DNA of 64,000 bases from Oribacterium sp. WCC10. Lineage in GTDB: Bacteria; Bacillota; Clostridia; Lachnospirales; Lachnospiraceae. Where the stretch lies: positions 1-64,000 of the forward strand of contig NZ_FOPH01000007.1 of assembly GCF_900113415.1 (NCBI RefSeq). Direction: 5' to 3'. The notes below the pieces were generated by a model. That model searched no databases and was not told the DNA's origin. It saw only the letters and a list, made by a program, of their open reading frames with translations. Both the position numbers and the translations under genes were made by a program. Positions within the stretch are counted from its first letter, which is position 1. The number at the start of each line of letters is the position of its first letter. Shown piece after piece: positions 45,317-54,926 of this stretch.

Positions 45317-46744
45317 TCATCCTATATAATACTTTCCTTCTGCGCAGTTCAGCAAGGTCTCTCTGTCTTTTTGTCCTCTAAAAAACATAACAAGAGATAT
45401 CGGTCCGATTCTTCCGAGATACATCGCAATAATAATCACAAGTTTACCTGCCGGATTCAGGCTTGCTGTAAGGTTTCTTGACAGCCCCACCGTAGCAGTG
45501 GCACTAAAGGTTTCATACAGCGCATCCGAAAGCACTACCCACGGGTTCGTAAGCATTAGCAAGATACTCAGGATAACAGTAACAAGGAAACTGATGATAA
45601 TGATAGCTACTGCCTTGTGTATGGTTTCAAAGGAAAATGACCTGTTGTAAATCACCGGCTTCTGATGGTGATTAAGTGAACTAATGGCATAAAGTATCAA
45701 AGCAAAAAATGTCACAGACTTCACGCCTCCGGCCGTCCCCATAGGTGAACCTCCTATAAACATATAGAGAAGTCCGAAGAACGCCGTTACATCCCTTAGA
45801 CCCTTCTGAGACACAGTCATAAATCCGGCTGTTCTGAATGTTACAGACTGAAATACACTGTTCCAGAGTTTTCCGCTTAATGACATATTACCCAGAGTTT
45901 CTGGATTTCCCCGTTCTGCGATAAATGTGAGCACTGCTCCACTAAGTATCAAAACCGCAGTCAAAGCAATCACCAGTCTGGTCTGTTCCTGAAGTCTTAT
46001 GCGTTTGGGATCTTCGGTTTTTGTAAACAGAGTCTTCACTGCGCCAATCACGTCAAACCATACCACAAAGCCTAATCCTCCAAGTACTATAAGCATCATT
46101 GTGATTCCGAGCATATAGTAATTTCCGCTATACCTTATCAAGCTGTCTGAACCGATGAGATCGATTCCTGCATTACAGAATGCCGATATTGAATGAAATA
46201 CAGAAATGAAAATGCCCTTGTCTTTACCGAATTCCGGAACAAACACAAAAGCCGAAAGCAGTGCTCCTATTCCTTCAACTATGAAGATATCTCTTATTAC
46301 CCGACGACAGAATTTAACCACGCCTTTTATGGAATCAAGATTGAATGAATCCATCATCAGAACTCTGGTCTTGAGAGACAATCCCTTCCTGAATAGAAGC
46401 ATGAGTATCGCAGACAAACATACCACTCCTATACCACCAACCTGAATAAGCATGAGTATCACTATCTGCCCGAATACAGTCCAGTGTGAAAATGTATCAA
46501 CCACCACAAGTCCCGTTATACACACAGATGTGGTGGCAGTAAAAAGTGCAGTAAGTAGTGATGTTGTCTCCCCGGGAACTGTAGCCCAGGGTAGCATCAG
46601 AAGCGCGGTACCAGCCAGTATCGTAAACAGAAAACTCAGCGCAATCATCTGGGTGGTGCTCAGCTGCAGCCTCCCCTTCTTTCTTTTCTTTTTAACTATC
46701 GCTTTTTTTGTCCCCTCATTCATAGTCCCACTACCATAGCCCAT
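45317..46744 (-). CDS. TrkH/KtrB-family potassium transporter
   Basis: 475 residues. Four M1-P-M2 repeats, with filter-like loops TATTSVCITGL, SAFCNAGIDLIG, VTFRTAGFMTV and SATATVGLSRN. Uses the membrane potential (and sodium in the Ktr type) to import K+. The basic N-terminal tail KKAIVKKKRKKGRLQL is cytoplasmic. The start is uncertain: neither the ATG at 46744 nor that at 46723 has a clear ribosome site. Transcribed with the RCK gene. Confidence 0.92.
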   Translation of the reverse strand: MGYGSGTMNEGTKKAIVKKKRKKGRLQLSTTQMIALSFLFTILAGTALLMLPWATVPGETTSLLTALFTATTSVCITGLVVVDTFSHWTVFGQIVILMLIQVGGIGVVCLSAILMLLFRKGLSLKTRVLMMDSFNLDSIKGVVKFCRRVIRDIFIVEGIGALLSAFVFVPEFGKDKGIFISVFHSISAFCNAGIDLIGSDSLIRYSGNYYMLGITMMLIVLGGLGFVVWFDVIGAVKTLFTKTEDPKRIRLQEQTRLVIALTAVLILSGAVLTFIAERGNPETLGNMSLSGKLWNSVFQSVTFRTAGFMTVSQKGLRDVTAFFGLLYMFIGGSPMGTAGGVKSVTFFALILYAISSLNHHQKPVIYNRSFSFETIHKAVAIIIISFLVTVILSILLMLTNPWVVLSDALYETFSATATVGLSRNLTASLNPAGKLVIIIAMYLGRIGPISLVMFFRGQKDRETLLNCAEGKYYIG

Positions 46745-46971
46745 AAAAGAATTAACGCAGACGCGTTATTGGTATAAGTATATCATTACAGGTGGGCAGT
46801 TTTAACATCTTTTATCAGGAATCGCAGGAGTCATATTCAAAGCGGACTAAAATATATTTTCATCACACCAGTCCAGTTATCCAATCCCCCAAGAAGTCAT
46901 TTTGCCATTTCGAAAACCAGAAAAAATGAGTTTTCAATGTCAACTAGGCTTGCTGCTTGAAAGAACATGGA

Positions 46972-47032
46972 GAGAAAAAAGTCCGTCAGGGACGAACACC
47001 AAGGTATTCAGGACCTGACGGACTTTTTTCTC
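46972..47032. terminator. perfect 19-bp bidirectional terminator
   Basis: GAGAAAAAAGTCCGTCAGG and its exact complement CCTGACGGACTTTTTTCTC bound a 23-base loop. Can act in both directions. It lies 256 bases downstream of the ppdK stop and after an earlier ppdK terminator. Confidence 0.8.
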
Positions 47033-47056
47033 GGAATGTACTTTCAACGCAGTAGG

Positions 47057-47166
47057 AAAACACTTTTTCTTCAGAAAAAGTGCTTTCAGTATATGTCGGT
47101 TTTTCCGCCAGAAAAACCGATCTCACGCAGTGAGATTATCGAACGCCTTCTTTGGGCGTTCGATAA
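47057..47166. repeat. array of four hairpins
   Basis: In order: CACTTTTTC/GAAAAAGTG (47061-47082), CGGTTTTTC/GAAAAACCG (47097-47119), CTCACGCAGTGAG (47122-47134), TTATCGAACGCC/GGGCGTTCGATAA (47136-47166). Loops are three to six bases. No T runs inside. Together with the terminators on both sides they fill the spacer behind ppdK; 46745-46971 shows nothing else. Confidence 0.6.
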
Positions 47167-47227
47167 CCAGGGACGTTGACATGAATACTCATTTTTTGTC
47201 CCATATCCACAGCCTTCCTCATCAGCA

Positions 47228-47258
47228 TTAAAAACGCCGGGGATAACTCCCCGGCGTA
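47228..47258 (-). terminator. first terminator of ppdK
   Basis: ACGCCGGGG and CCCCGGCGT form a nine-base-pair stem around AGTTAT; TTTTTAATG follows on the minus strand, 30 bases after the stop. Confidence 0.9.
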
Positions 47259-47287
47259 CAACTTTGCTATTAATTGATTTGTAACTA

Positions 47288-49930
47288 TTACTTTCTTGGG
47301 TTCTTGATCTGTGCCTGAGCAGCTGCAAGACGTGCTACAGGTACACGGAACGGTGAACATGATACATAGTCAAGGCCGATCTCGTGGCAGAACTCTACAG
47401 ATGATGGATCACCACCGTGCTCACCACAGATACCTACATGAAGAGCAGAGTTTACAGGCTTTCCAAGCTTGAGTGACATCTCCATAAGCTTACCAACACC
47501 AGTCTGATCAAGCTTAGCGAATGGATCTGACTCAAATATCTTTGTATCATAGTAAGCATTAAGGAACTTACCTGCATCATCACGAGAGAATCCGAATGTC
47601 ATCTGTGTAAGGTCGTTTGTACCGAAACAGAAGAAGTCAGCCTCCTTGGCGATCTCGTCAGCAGTAAGAGCCGCTCTTGGGATCTCGATCATTGTACCAA
47701 CCTCGTACTTAAGATCTGCTCCTGCAGCTGCAATCTCAGCATCTGCTGTTTCAACTACGATGTTCTTAACGAACTTAAGCTCCTTAACCTCGCATACAAG
47801 CGGGATCATGATCTCAGGCTTAACATTCCACTCAGGATGGTTCTTCTGAACCTCAAGAGCTGCACGGATAACAGCCTTTGTCTGCATCTTTGCAATCTCA
47901 GGATATGTAACTGCAAGACGGCATCCTCTGTGACCCATCATAGGGTTAAACTCATGAAGAGAATTGATGATAGCCTTGATCTCTTCCACAGACTTATGTT
48001 TAGCATCAGCAAGCTTCTTGATCTCATCCTCTGTTGTAGGAACGAACTCGTGAAGAGGTGGGTCAAGGAATCTGATTGTTACAGGGCAACCCTCAAGAGC
48101 CTCATAGAGAGCCTTGAAGTCATTCTGCTGATATGGAAGGATCTTCTCAAGAGCTTCCTCTCTCTCCTCAACTGTATCTGAGCAGATCATCTCACGGAAT
48201 GCAGCAATTCTGTCTTCCTCAAAGAACATATGCTCTGTACGGCAGAGACCGATACCCTCAGCGCCGAGCTCTCTTGCTTTCTTGGCATCAGCAGGTGTAT
48301 CAGCATTTGTACGAACCTTAAGCTTTCTGAACTCATCAGCCCATGCCATGATACGGCCAAACTCACCTGCGATCTGAGCATCAACTGTTGCGATCTTTCC
48401 ATCGTAAATGTTACCTGTTGTACCATCGATAGAGATGAAATCTCCCTCGTGGAATTCCTTGCCGCCGAGAGTGAACTTCTTGTTCTCCTCATCCATGATG
48501 ATGTCGCCGCAACCTGATACGCAGCACTCACCCATACCACGGGCAACAACGGCAGCGTGTGATGTCATACCACCACGAACTGTAAGGATACCCTGAGCAG
48601 CCTTCATACCTGTGATATCCTCAGGTGAAGTCTCAAGACGAACGAGAACTACCTTCTCCCCTCTTGCAGCCCACTCTACAGCATCATCAGCTGTGAATAC
48701 AACCTTACCGCAGGCAGCTCCCGGAGAAGCACCAAGTCCCTTTCCAAGTGGTGTTGCAGCCTTAAGAGCAGCAGCATCGAACTGAGGATGAAGAAGTGTA
48801 TCAAGGTTACGAGGATCGATCATAGCGACAGCCTCTTCAGGTGTCTTATGTCCCTCGTCTACGAGATCACAAGCGATCTTGAGAGCTGCAGGAGCTGTTC
48901 TCTTACCGTTACGGCACTGGAGCATGTAGAGCTTCTTGTTCTCAACTGTGAACTCCATATCCTGCATGTCATGATAGTGGTTCTCAAGAGTCTCACAAAC
49001 CTTGATGAACTCTGCATAAGCCTCAGGGAACTCCTTCTCCATCTGAGCGATAGGCATAGGTGTACGAACACCTGCAACTACGTCCTCGCCCTGAGCATTG
49101 ATAAGGAACTCACCCATGAGCTTGTTCTCACCTGTAGCCGGATCACGTGTAAATGCAACACCTGTACCTGACTGGTTGTTAAGGTTACCGAATACCATCG
49201 GCATAACATTTACAGCTGTTCCCCATGAATAAGGAATATCGTTATCACGACGATATACGTTGGCACGTGGGTTGTCCCATGAACGGAATACAGCCTCGAT
49301 AGCAAGTTTTAACTGCTCTACAGGATCTGAAGGGAAATCCTTGCCAAGCTGATTCTTGTACTCAGCCTTGAACTGCTCTGCAAGCTCCTTAAGGTCAGCT
49401 GCTGTAAGGTCAACGTCGAACTTAACGCCCTTCTTCTCTTTCATCTTGTCGATAAGCTGCTCGAAATACTTCTTACCAACTTCCATAACTACGTCTGAGA
49501 ACATCTGAATGAAACGACGATATGAATCATATACAAAACGCTCAAATGCAGGATCAGGATTGCCCTTGATCATAGCAGCAACGACTTCGTCATTAAGACC
49601 AAGATTGAGAATAGTGTCCATCATACCAGGCATTGATGCACGTGCACCTGAACGAACCGATACAAGAAGAGGATTCTGAAGATCACCGAACTTCTTTCCG
49701 TTCTCTTTCTCCATCCATGCTACACCTTCCATAGCCTGGCTCATGATCTCATCGTTAATCTTACGACCATCCTCATAGTACTGTGTACAAGCCTCTGTAG
49801 TAATTGTGAAACCCTGTGGAACAGGAAGACCGATCTCAGTCATCTCAGCAAGGTTAGCACCCTTACCTCCAAGCAAGTTTCTCATAGACATGTTACCTTC
49901 TTTGAAGGTATAAACCCATTTCTTAGCCAT
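47288..49930 (-). CDS. ppdK: pyruvate, phosphate dikinase
   Basis: 880 residues, normal length. Interconverts PEP + AMP + PPi with pyruvate + ATP + Pi, used by many anaerobes in glycolysis with pyrophosphate or for PEP supply. N-terminal ATP-grasp domain begins FKEGNMSMRNLLGGKGANLAEM; the phosphohistidine is in GGMTSHAAVVARGMG (near 456); the C-terminal PEP barrel has RTEHMF and the catalytic Cys in VGICGEHGGDP (near 833). AGGAGGAG precedes the ATG. Expression likely responds to sugar supply through the cre box upstream. Confidence 0.97.
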   Translation of the reverse strand: MAKKWVYTFKEGNMSMRNLLGGKGANLAEMTEIGLPVPQGFTITTEACTQYYEDGRKINDEIMSQAMEGVAWMEKENGKKFGDLQNPLLVSVRSGARASMPGMMDTILNLGLNDEVVAAMIKGNPDPAFERFVYDSYRRFIQMFSDVVMEVGKKYFEQLIDKMKEKKGVKFDVDLTAADLKELAEQFKAEYKNQLGKDFPSDPVEQLKLAIEAVFRSWDNPRANVYRRDNDIPYSWGTAVNVMPMVFGNLNNQSGTGVAFTRDPATGENKLMGEFLINAQGEDVVAGVRTPMPIAQMEKEFPEAYAEFIKVCETLENHYHDMQDMEFTVENKKLYMLQCRNGKRTAPAALKIACDLVDEGHKTPEEAVAMIDPRNLDTLLHPQFDAAALKAATPLGKGLGASPGAACGKVVFTADDAVEWAARGEKVVLVRLETSPEDITGMKAAQGILTVRGGMTSHAAVVARGMGECCVSGCGDIIMDEENKKFTLGGKEFHEGDFISIDGTTGNIYDGKIATVDAQIAGEFGRIMAWADEFRKLKVRTNADTPADAKKARELGAEGIGLCRTEHMFFEEDRIAAFREMICSDTVEEREEALEKILPYQQNDFKALYEALEGCPVTIRFLDPPLHEFVPTTEDEIKKLADAKHKSVEEIKAIINSLHEFNPMMGHRGCRLAVTYPEIAKMQTKAVIRAALEVQKNHPEWNVKPEIMIPLVCEVKELKFVKNIVVETADAEIAAAGADLKYEVGTMIEIPRAALTADEIAKEADFFCFGTNDLTQMTFGFSRDDAGKFLNAYYDTKIFESDPFAKLDQTGVGKLMEMSLKLGKPVNSALHVGICGEHGGDPSSVEFCHEIGLDYVSCSPFRVPVARLAAAQAQIKNPRK

Positions 49931-50065
49931 TGCTTTCTCCTCCTAAGCAAACATATATTTATGAGCCTTTTGCATACGATTGTCTTTTTGTAAAAACACC
50001 CATGACAAACCTTACAAAATTACTCGTGATTTATCCCCTTGAGTCAGATAAAATCACCATTTGAG

Positions 50066-50094
50066 ATTATACTCGACGAATATTTTTTAGTAAA
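50066..50094 (-). promoter_or_regulatory. sigma-A promoter of ppdK
   Basis: TTTACT (50094-50089), 17-base spacer, perfect TATAAT (50071-50066). Leaves a leader of about 130 bases before the ATG. Confidence 0.6.
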
Positions 50095-50107
50095 GTACAC
50101 TTATTGA

Positions 50108-50121
50108 TGTAAGCGTTTACA
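50108..50121. promoter_or_regulatory. perfect palindromic cre box upstream of ppdK
   Basis: TGTAAGCGTTTACA, an exact palindrome matching the CcpA consensus. It is centred near -56 of the predicted start, upstream of the -35 box, a place typical of CcpA activation. Confidence 0.75.
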
Positions 50122-50145
50122 TTTCGAAAAAATTTTTCACTCATC

Positions 50146-50194
50146 AAAAAAGCCTTGGAAATTCTAAGAAAATCAAAGAATATCTAAGGCTTTA
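50146..50194 (-). terminator. terminator-like hairpin upstream of ppdK
   Basis: AAGCCTTAGATATTCTT pairs with AAGAATTTCCAAGGCTT, six T follow on the minus strand. No gene is visible between it and the terminator at 50436, so what it ends is unclear. The spacer 50195-50435 shows no coding potential. Confidence 0.7.
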
Positions 50195-50435
50195 TATCAG
50201 GGATTTTTAGAAAATATTTTTTATTTCATGGCCTGAAACGGATATTTTGTTTCGTCACCCTAATATGTGCAAAATTACCACTGTTAAAATGACATCCCAT
50301 CCCGATAAGATTATTTCGCATCCTGACATTCCAGCCAGTCTGTATCGGACTAAACACGGACTGTTATCTTGAAGCATTTCTTTACGATAATACCGCCCGG
50401 AATATCCTTATTTAAGTGATTACTAAAATTTACGC

Positions 50436-50466
50436 AAAAGGGCCAGACCATAACGTCTGACCCTTA
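50436..50466 (-). terminator. terminator of the two-component operon
   Basis: AAGGGTCAGACG and TGGTCTGGCCCTT form the stem, TTTTGCG follows on the minus strand; 120 bases after the response-regulator stop. Confidence 0.8.
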
Positions 50467-50586
50467 ACAGCTCCTGATACCCCACTCTGTTTTGCAAATC
50501 CCGATTGTGGTTTTGAAAGTATCATTTATAAAAATATATTCACAGCCGGAAATAGTGCAAATTTGACTTTGCTCCATTCGGAAACA

Positions 50587-51288
50587 TCAAACCTTAAATC
50601 TGTATCCGACTCCCCATATTGTTTCTATATACTGGGGCTTTGCAGTATCCATCTCTATCTTTTCTCTTATCTTCTTGATATGCACAGTTACTGTAGCAAT
50701 ATCACCGACCGAATCCATCTTCCATATCTCCTTAAAGAGCTCCGCCTTTGTGTAGACATGGTTCGGATGGGATGCAAGGAAATACAAAAGATCAAATTCT
50801 TTGGTAGTGAAAATCTTTTCATCTCCTGTCACCCATACACGTCTTGCCGCAGGATCGATCTTTAGGCCACGGATCTCTATCATGTCATTCTCTTCCTTGC
50901 CTGTTCCTATGAGTCTCTCATATCTTGCAAGATGAGCTTTTACCCTTGCAACCAGTTCTGATGCAGAAAAAGGTTTGGTCATGTAGTCATCCGCTCCCAA
51001 ACCAAGACCTCTGATTTTGTCGATGTCGTCCTTTCTTGCTGATACAATGATGATAGGAATATCCTTAACTGCACGAATGTCCTTGCATACCTCGAATCCG
51101 TCTCTTCCGGGAAGCATGAGATCAAGAATGATAAGGTCATAGTTTTCATTAAGCGCCATATCAAGTCCCTTTTCTCCATCTCCCGTGATAGTTACCAAAA
51201 ACCCGGAGAGTTCCAGATAGTCTCTCTCCAGTTCAGCTATAGACTGTTCATCCTCAACTATCAGAATTCTCTTCTTCTCATCATCCAT
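50587..51288 (-). CDS. OmpR-family response regulator
   Basis: 233 residues. Receiver domain with acidic pair Glu12-Asp13, phospho-acceptor Asp56 in LIILDLMLPG and Lys105 in MTKPF; C-terminal winged helix with FTTKEFDLLYFLASHPNHV and TVTVHIKKIREKIE, ending WGVGYRFKV. VanR-like in length and layout. Overlaps the kinase gene's end by eight bases. Targets are unknown; no transporter or resistance gene is adjacent. Confidence 0.94.
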   Translation of the reverse strand: MDDEKKRILIVEDEQSIAELERDYLELSGFLVTITGDGEKGLDMALNENYDLIILDLMLPGRDGFEVCKDIRAVKDIPIIIVSARKDDIDKIRGLGLGADDYMTKPFSASELVARVKAHLARYERLIGTGKEENDMIEIRGLKIDPAARRVWVTGDEKIFTTKEFDLLYFLASHPNHVYTKAELFKEIWKMDSVGDIATVTVHIKKIREKIEMDTAKPQYIETIWGVGYRFKV

Positions 51289-52339
51289 CGATCAGTACCT
51301 CCTGTACGCTTCGAATATACTTACGTAAAACAAAATGTATCGTTGTTCCATCACCTTCAACCGAGGATGCCCAAATACGTCCTCCGCTGTCCTCTACTAT
51401 CTTTTTAACTATAGAAAGACCTATTCCGGATCCTCCCTTCATTGAATTTCTCGAGCTGTCAGCTCTGAAAAACCTTTGGAATATGTATGGCAAATCCGTT
51501 TTGGCTATGCCTTTTCCGTTATCCGTTATATTAACCTGTATGAAGTCTCCGGCGTCTTCCAGCGTCAATGCTATCTTCCTGTAATCTTTATCCATGTATT
51601 TGACGGAATTGGAGATAATATTGTTTATTACTTTTCTAAGTTGTTCAGGATCCGCAATCATCTCAACATCTTTATCGATGCTGTTTTCAAATGTGAAATC
51701 TATGCCCTGGGATTCCATATCGAGCCCTATCTCATCAGCACAATCCTGAAAATAGTCCTGAACTCTCATATGCTGGAAATCATAAGGAATCTTATTGGAC
51801 TCAACTTTGACATAGTACCTTAACTCATCAATGAGCCTGTCCATATCATTGGCTTTTATGTTGATAGTCTGGATGTACTTTTTCTGCATCTCAGGACTCT
51901 GGGCAATGCCGTCAAGTATTCCTTCTGAATAACCTTTGATTGCTGTAAGAGGCGTTTTAAGATCATGGGCAATGTTGGTTATCAGTTCCCTGTTGGCATT
52001 ATCATTACGTATCTTCTCGTCCTGAGTTTCCTTCAGCCTCATACGCATCTCGTCAAATGCCTGCATCAGTTCACCAAACTCATCATTGGTCTCCGCTTCA
52101 AGAGTAAAATCAAGGTCTCCCGACTCTATCCTTCTGGCGGCTGCCTTAAGTTCATCAACCGGCTTAACTATGCCCATGTATATCCAGCCTATAAAGAAAA
52201 GACCCGCCACTATAAGCGTTACCACATTCATACTCATGGTTGTATAACCCATGAACATCAGATACATCAAAATCAAAGGCAAGATCGTACTTATACAAAA
52301 GCTTACTGCCACTCGCCCCATAAGACCAACATGTTTCAT
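51281..52339 (-). CDS. HAMP-containing sensor histidine kinase
   Basis: 352 residues. Two membrane segments (about 9-31 and 39-57) with almost no external loop, so the stimulus is probably felt within the membrane. HAMP domain about 58-112; phospho-accepting His125 in NIAHDLKTPLTAIKGYSEG; N-box NIISNSVKYMDK; G-boxes ITDNGKGIAKTDL and GGSGIGLSIVKKIVE. First gene of a two-gene operon with its response regulator. GAGGGATG precedes the start. Small loops of this kind are seen in envelope-stress kinases of Firmicutes. Confidence 0.94.
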   Translation of the reverse strand: MKHVGLMGRVAVSFCISTILPLILMYLMFMGYTTMSMNVVTLIVAGLFFIGWIYMGIVKPVDELKAAARRIESGDLDFTLEAETNDEFGELMQAFDEMRMRLKETQDEKIRNDNANRELITNIAHDLKTPLTAIKGYSEGILDGIAQSPEMQKKYIQTINIKANDMDRLIDELRYYVKVESNKIPYDFQHMRVQDYFQDCADEIGLDMESQGIDFTFENSIDKDVEMIADPEQLRKVINNIISNSVKYMDKDYRKIALTLEDAGDFIQVNITDNGKGIAKTDLPYIFQRFFRADSSRNSMKGGSGIGLSIVKKIVEDSGGRIWASSVEGDGTTIHFVLRKYIRSVQEVLIDG

Positions 52340-52621
52340 TTGTCATCCCTCAGATCAGCTACACTGTCCATCAATATATTCAATAAAGAACCTATCCTCC
52401 TTTAATATCAGACCAAAAGTTTACACAATCTATATAGCAAATTCCAAACTCATCTGTCATACCTCATCTGTCAATGCTGTTTTTATACTTTTTATCTGAC
52501 ACCAACATACAATCTATATAAAAACAGCATATAACTGAAGATAAACTCTTTATACTTTATTTATCGATTAATTATAACATAACTATAAATTCTTAATATA
52601 AGAAAACCTCAGTTTATAAAG

Positions 52622-52657
52622 AAAAATCCGGCATGAACCGAATGTTCATACCGGATC
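52622..52657 (-). terminator. terminator of glyS
   Basis: ATCCGGTATGAAC pairs with GTTCATGCCGGAT with one mismatch, then TTTTTC on the minus strand. The spacer 52340-52621 is AT-rich and probably holds the two-component promoter. Confidence 0.85.
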
Positions 52658-52691
52658 TGATAGTTATTATGCGATTTTACTTATGATGCAC

Positions 52692-54086
52692 TTAGAATGC
52701 AAGCTTCTCCTCAAAGTAGCTCTTAAGCTGATCGATAGGGATACGCTCCTGCTTCATGGAATCTCTCTCACGAATAGTAACACAGTGATCTGTCTCTGAA
52801 TCAAAATCATATGTTACGCAGTAAGGAGTTCCGATCTCATCCTGTCTTCTGTATCTCTTTCCGATGTTTCCTCTGTCATCGTACTCAACATACCAGTACT
52901 TGGCAAGTTCGTCGTGTATAGCCTGTGCACCCTCAGCAAGCTTCTTTGAAAGTGGAAGGATACCGATCTTTACAGGTGCAAGTGCAGGATGGAAATGAAG
53001 AACTGTTCTCTCATCACCACCCTCAAGCTCCTCAACATCATATGCTGCGCAAAGGAATGCGAGAGTCACACGGTCAGCGCCGAGAGATGGCTCTACTACA
53101 TATGGAATATAATGCTCGTTTGTCTCATCATCAAAATATGTCATATCCTGACCCGAAACCTCTGCATGACGTCCAAGGTCATAGTTGGTTCTGTCAGCGA
53201 TACCCCAAAGCTCGCCCCAACCGAACGGGAAAAGGAACTCAAGGTCTGTTGTTGCCTTTGAGTAGAAGCTGAGCTCTTCCTTCTCATGATCTCTTGCACG
53301 AAGCATCTCCTTAGGCATACCAAGGCTCAGGAGCCAGTCCTGACAGAACTGCTTCCAGTAAGCAAACCACTCAAGATCTGTATCCGGCTTGCAGAAGAAC
53401 TCAAGCTCCATCTGCTCAAACTCTCTTGTACGGAATGTAAAGTTACCAGGTGTGATCTCATTACGGAATGACTTACCGATCTGACCGATGCCGAAAGGAA
53501 GCTTCTTACGTGATGTTCTCTGAACATTCTTGAAGTTTACAAAGATACCCTGTGCAGTCTCAGGGCGAAGGTAAACCGCATTCTTTGCATCCTCTGTTAC
53601 ACCCTGGAAGGTCTTAAACATAAGATTGAACTGACGGATACCTGTGAAATTATGCTTACCACAAGTTGGGCACTCTACCTTGTTATCCTCGATGAATTTC
53701 TCCATCTCCTCGTTGCTCCATCCGTCTACGGAACCATTAAGCTCCATAGCATTTTGAGCCGCGAAATCCTCGATGATCTTGTCAGCACGGAATCTCTCGT
53801 GACATTCCTTACAGTCCATAAGAGGATCAGAGAAAGATGCAAGATGTCCTGATGCAATCCATGTCTGAGGGTTCATAAGGATAGCACAATCAATACCTAC
53901 ATTGTACTTTGACTCCTGAATGAACTTCTTCCACCAGGCCTTCTTAACGTTGTTCTTCAGCTCAACACCAAGATTACCATAATCCCATGTGTTGGCGAGT
54001 CCGCCGTAGATCTCTGAGCCCGGATAAACAAATCCTCTTGACTTTGCAAGGGAAACGATTGTGTCCATTGTGTATTCTTTTGCCAT
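52692..54086 (-). CDS. glyS: glycyl-tRNA synthetase, dimeric type
   Basis: 464 residues, class II synthetase of the alpha-2 type used by most Firmicutes and eukaryotes. Start region with [17 protein letters not shown]; motif 2 [15 protein letters not shown]; motif 3 near [11 protein letters not shown]-terminal anticodon-binding domain begins [13 protein letters not shown] zinc-like CKECH...CPTCG lies in the insertion. No T-box sequence appears in the 180-base leader, although many synthetase genes in this phylum have one; control is thus probably constitutive. Confidence 0.97.
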   Translation of the reverse strand: MAKEYTMDTIVSLAKSRGFVYPGSEIYGGLANTWDYGNLGVELKNNVKKAWWKKFIQESKYNVGIDCAILMNPQTWIASGHLASFSDPLMDCKECHERFRADKIIEDFAAQNAMELNGSVDGWSNEEMEKFIEDNKVECPTCGKHNFTGIRQFNLMFKTFQGVTEDAKNAVYLRPETAQGIFVNFKNVQRTSRKKLPFGIGQIGKSFRNEITPGNFTFRTREFEQMELEFFCKPDTDLEWFAYWKQFCQDWLLSLGMPKEMLRARDHEKEELSFYSKATTDLEFLFPFGWGELWGIADRTNYDLGRHAEVSGQDMTYFDDETNEHYIPYVVEPSLGADRVTLAFLCAAYDVEELEGGDERTVLHFHPALAPVKIGILPLSKKLAEGAQAIHDELAKYWYVEYDDRGNIGKRYRRQDEIGTPYCVTYDFDSETDHCVTIRERDSMKQERIPIDQLKSYFEEKLAF

Positions 54087-54196
54087 TTTTTCCTCTTTCT
54101 GCCGCCGGAGTGCGGCTAAGAATAAAGTATATAGTTATTATTTCCGCTTTTCGCGTTGCTTTTCACTATACATCCTGAAGCTCAAAAAATCCAGCA

Positions 54197-54246
54197 AAAA
54201 ATCAGACTGATATGGCTTATAAACACCAGCCCTATCAGTCTGATTC
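54197..54246 (-). terminator. terminator of the rnj-to-recO run
   Basis: AATCAGACTGATA pairs with TATCAGTCTGATT (13 bp), then TTTTTTG on the minus strand; 25 bases after the recO stop. Marks the end of the long co-directional block. Confidence 0.9.
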
Positions 54247-54270
54247 AGATCTTATTCTACAGTTTCATGC

Positions 54271-54918
54271 TCACTTCAATGTCTTAAGTATCTCCAGTGA
54301 TCTGAAATTATGCGGCATTACACCCTTCAGCAGCATATCGATATTTTGCGAAAACTCATACATTACCTCATCCTTAAGCGTAAATGTATAGAGTTTCATC
54401 ACAGGTGTTCCAAGCACAAACTGCCATGCAAACCTGCATGCCTGGCTGCAGGGTATAGGCGGTTCTTCGGTATATTCACCGCTTATATATAAAAGTCTAA
54501 GTTCAAATATCCTTCGAACCAGATCATTGTCAAGATTCGGATTGAGTATTGCTTTCAAAGACATGTATATAAGATTCACTGTCTCAGTCGCCTCAAGATT
54601 CTCTTGAGCGATATAATCGGCAAATTCCAGAATATATGATCCGTAGCAGGCATTCACAAGGTCATTGGCGATCTCTTCAAAGTAATTATTAACTTTAACA
54701 GATTTCAGGTTGTAACCGCTTCTTCCTTTTGTAACGGAAAATGTTCCGAATACAAAATTTCTGGTACCGGCCATAAGCTGTGACCCGGTTTTCTTTGCTC
54801 CGGATGCCCATACGGTTATCTTACCGCACTCATTTGTCAAAACAGACAGTCTTTTATCAAAGTCACGGGATGGCGCAGAACAAAGCACCACCCCGTGAAG
54901 TTCAAGTTCATCTCTCAT
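54271..54918 (-). CDS. recO: DNA repair protein RecO, short form
   Basis: About 215 residues from the ATG at 54918 (a TTG at 54930 overlapping the era stop is the alternative). Loads RecA with RecF/RecR. N-terminal OB fold starts LHGVVLCSAPSRDFDKRLSVLT with AGTRNFVFGTFSV; helical C-terminal domain follows. The C-terminal zinc-finger cysteines found in many RecO proteins are reduced to one CSQAC pair and the tail is about 25-30 residues shorter than usual. Directly after era, as in most Firmicutes. Confidence 0.9.
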   Translation of the reverse strand: MRDELELHGVVLCSAPSRDFDKRLSVLTNECGKITVWASGAKKTGSQLMAGTRNFVFGTFSVTKGRSGYNLKSVKVNNYFEEIANDLVNACYGSYILEFADYIAQENLEATETVNLIYMSLKAILNPNLDNDLVRRIFELRLLYISGEYTEEPPIPCSQACRFAWQFVLGTPVMKLYTFTLKDEVMYEFSQNIDMLLKGVMPHNFRSLEILKTLK

Positions 54919-54926
54919 AAGATCAA

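Noticed and set aside
47086-47360. Two short minus-strand frames ending near the ppdK 3' end
   Set aside because: They overlap the ppdK end and the hairpin array, lack ribosome sites and have low-complexity residues.
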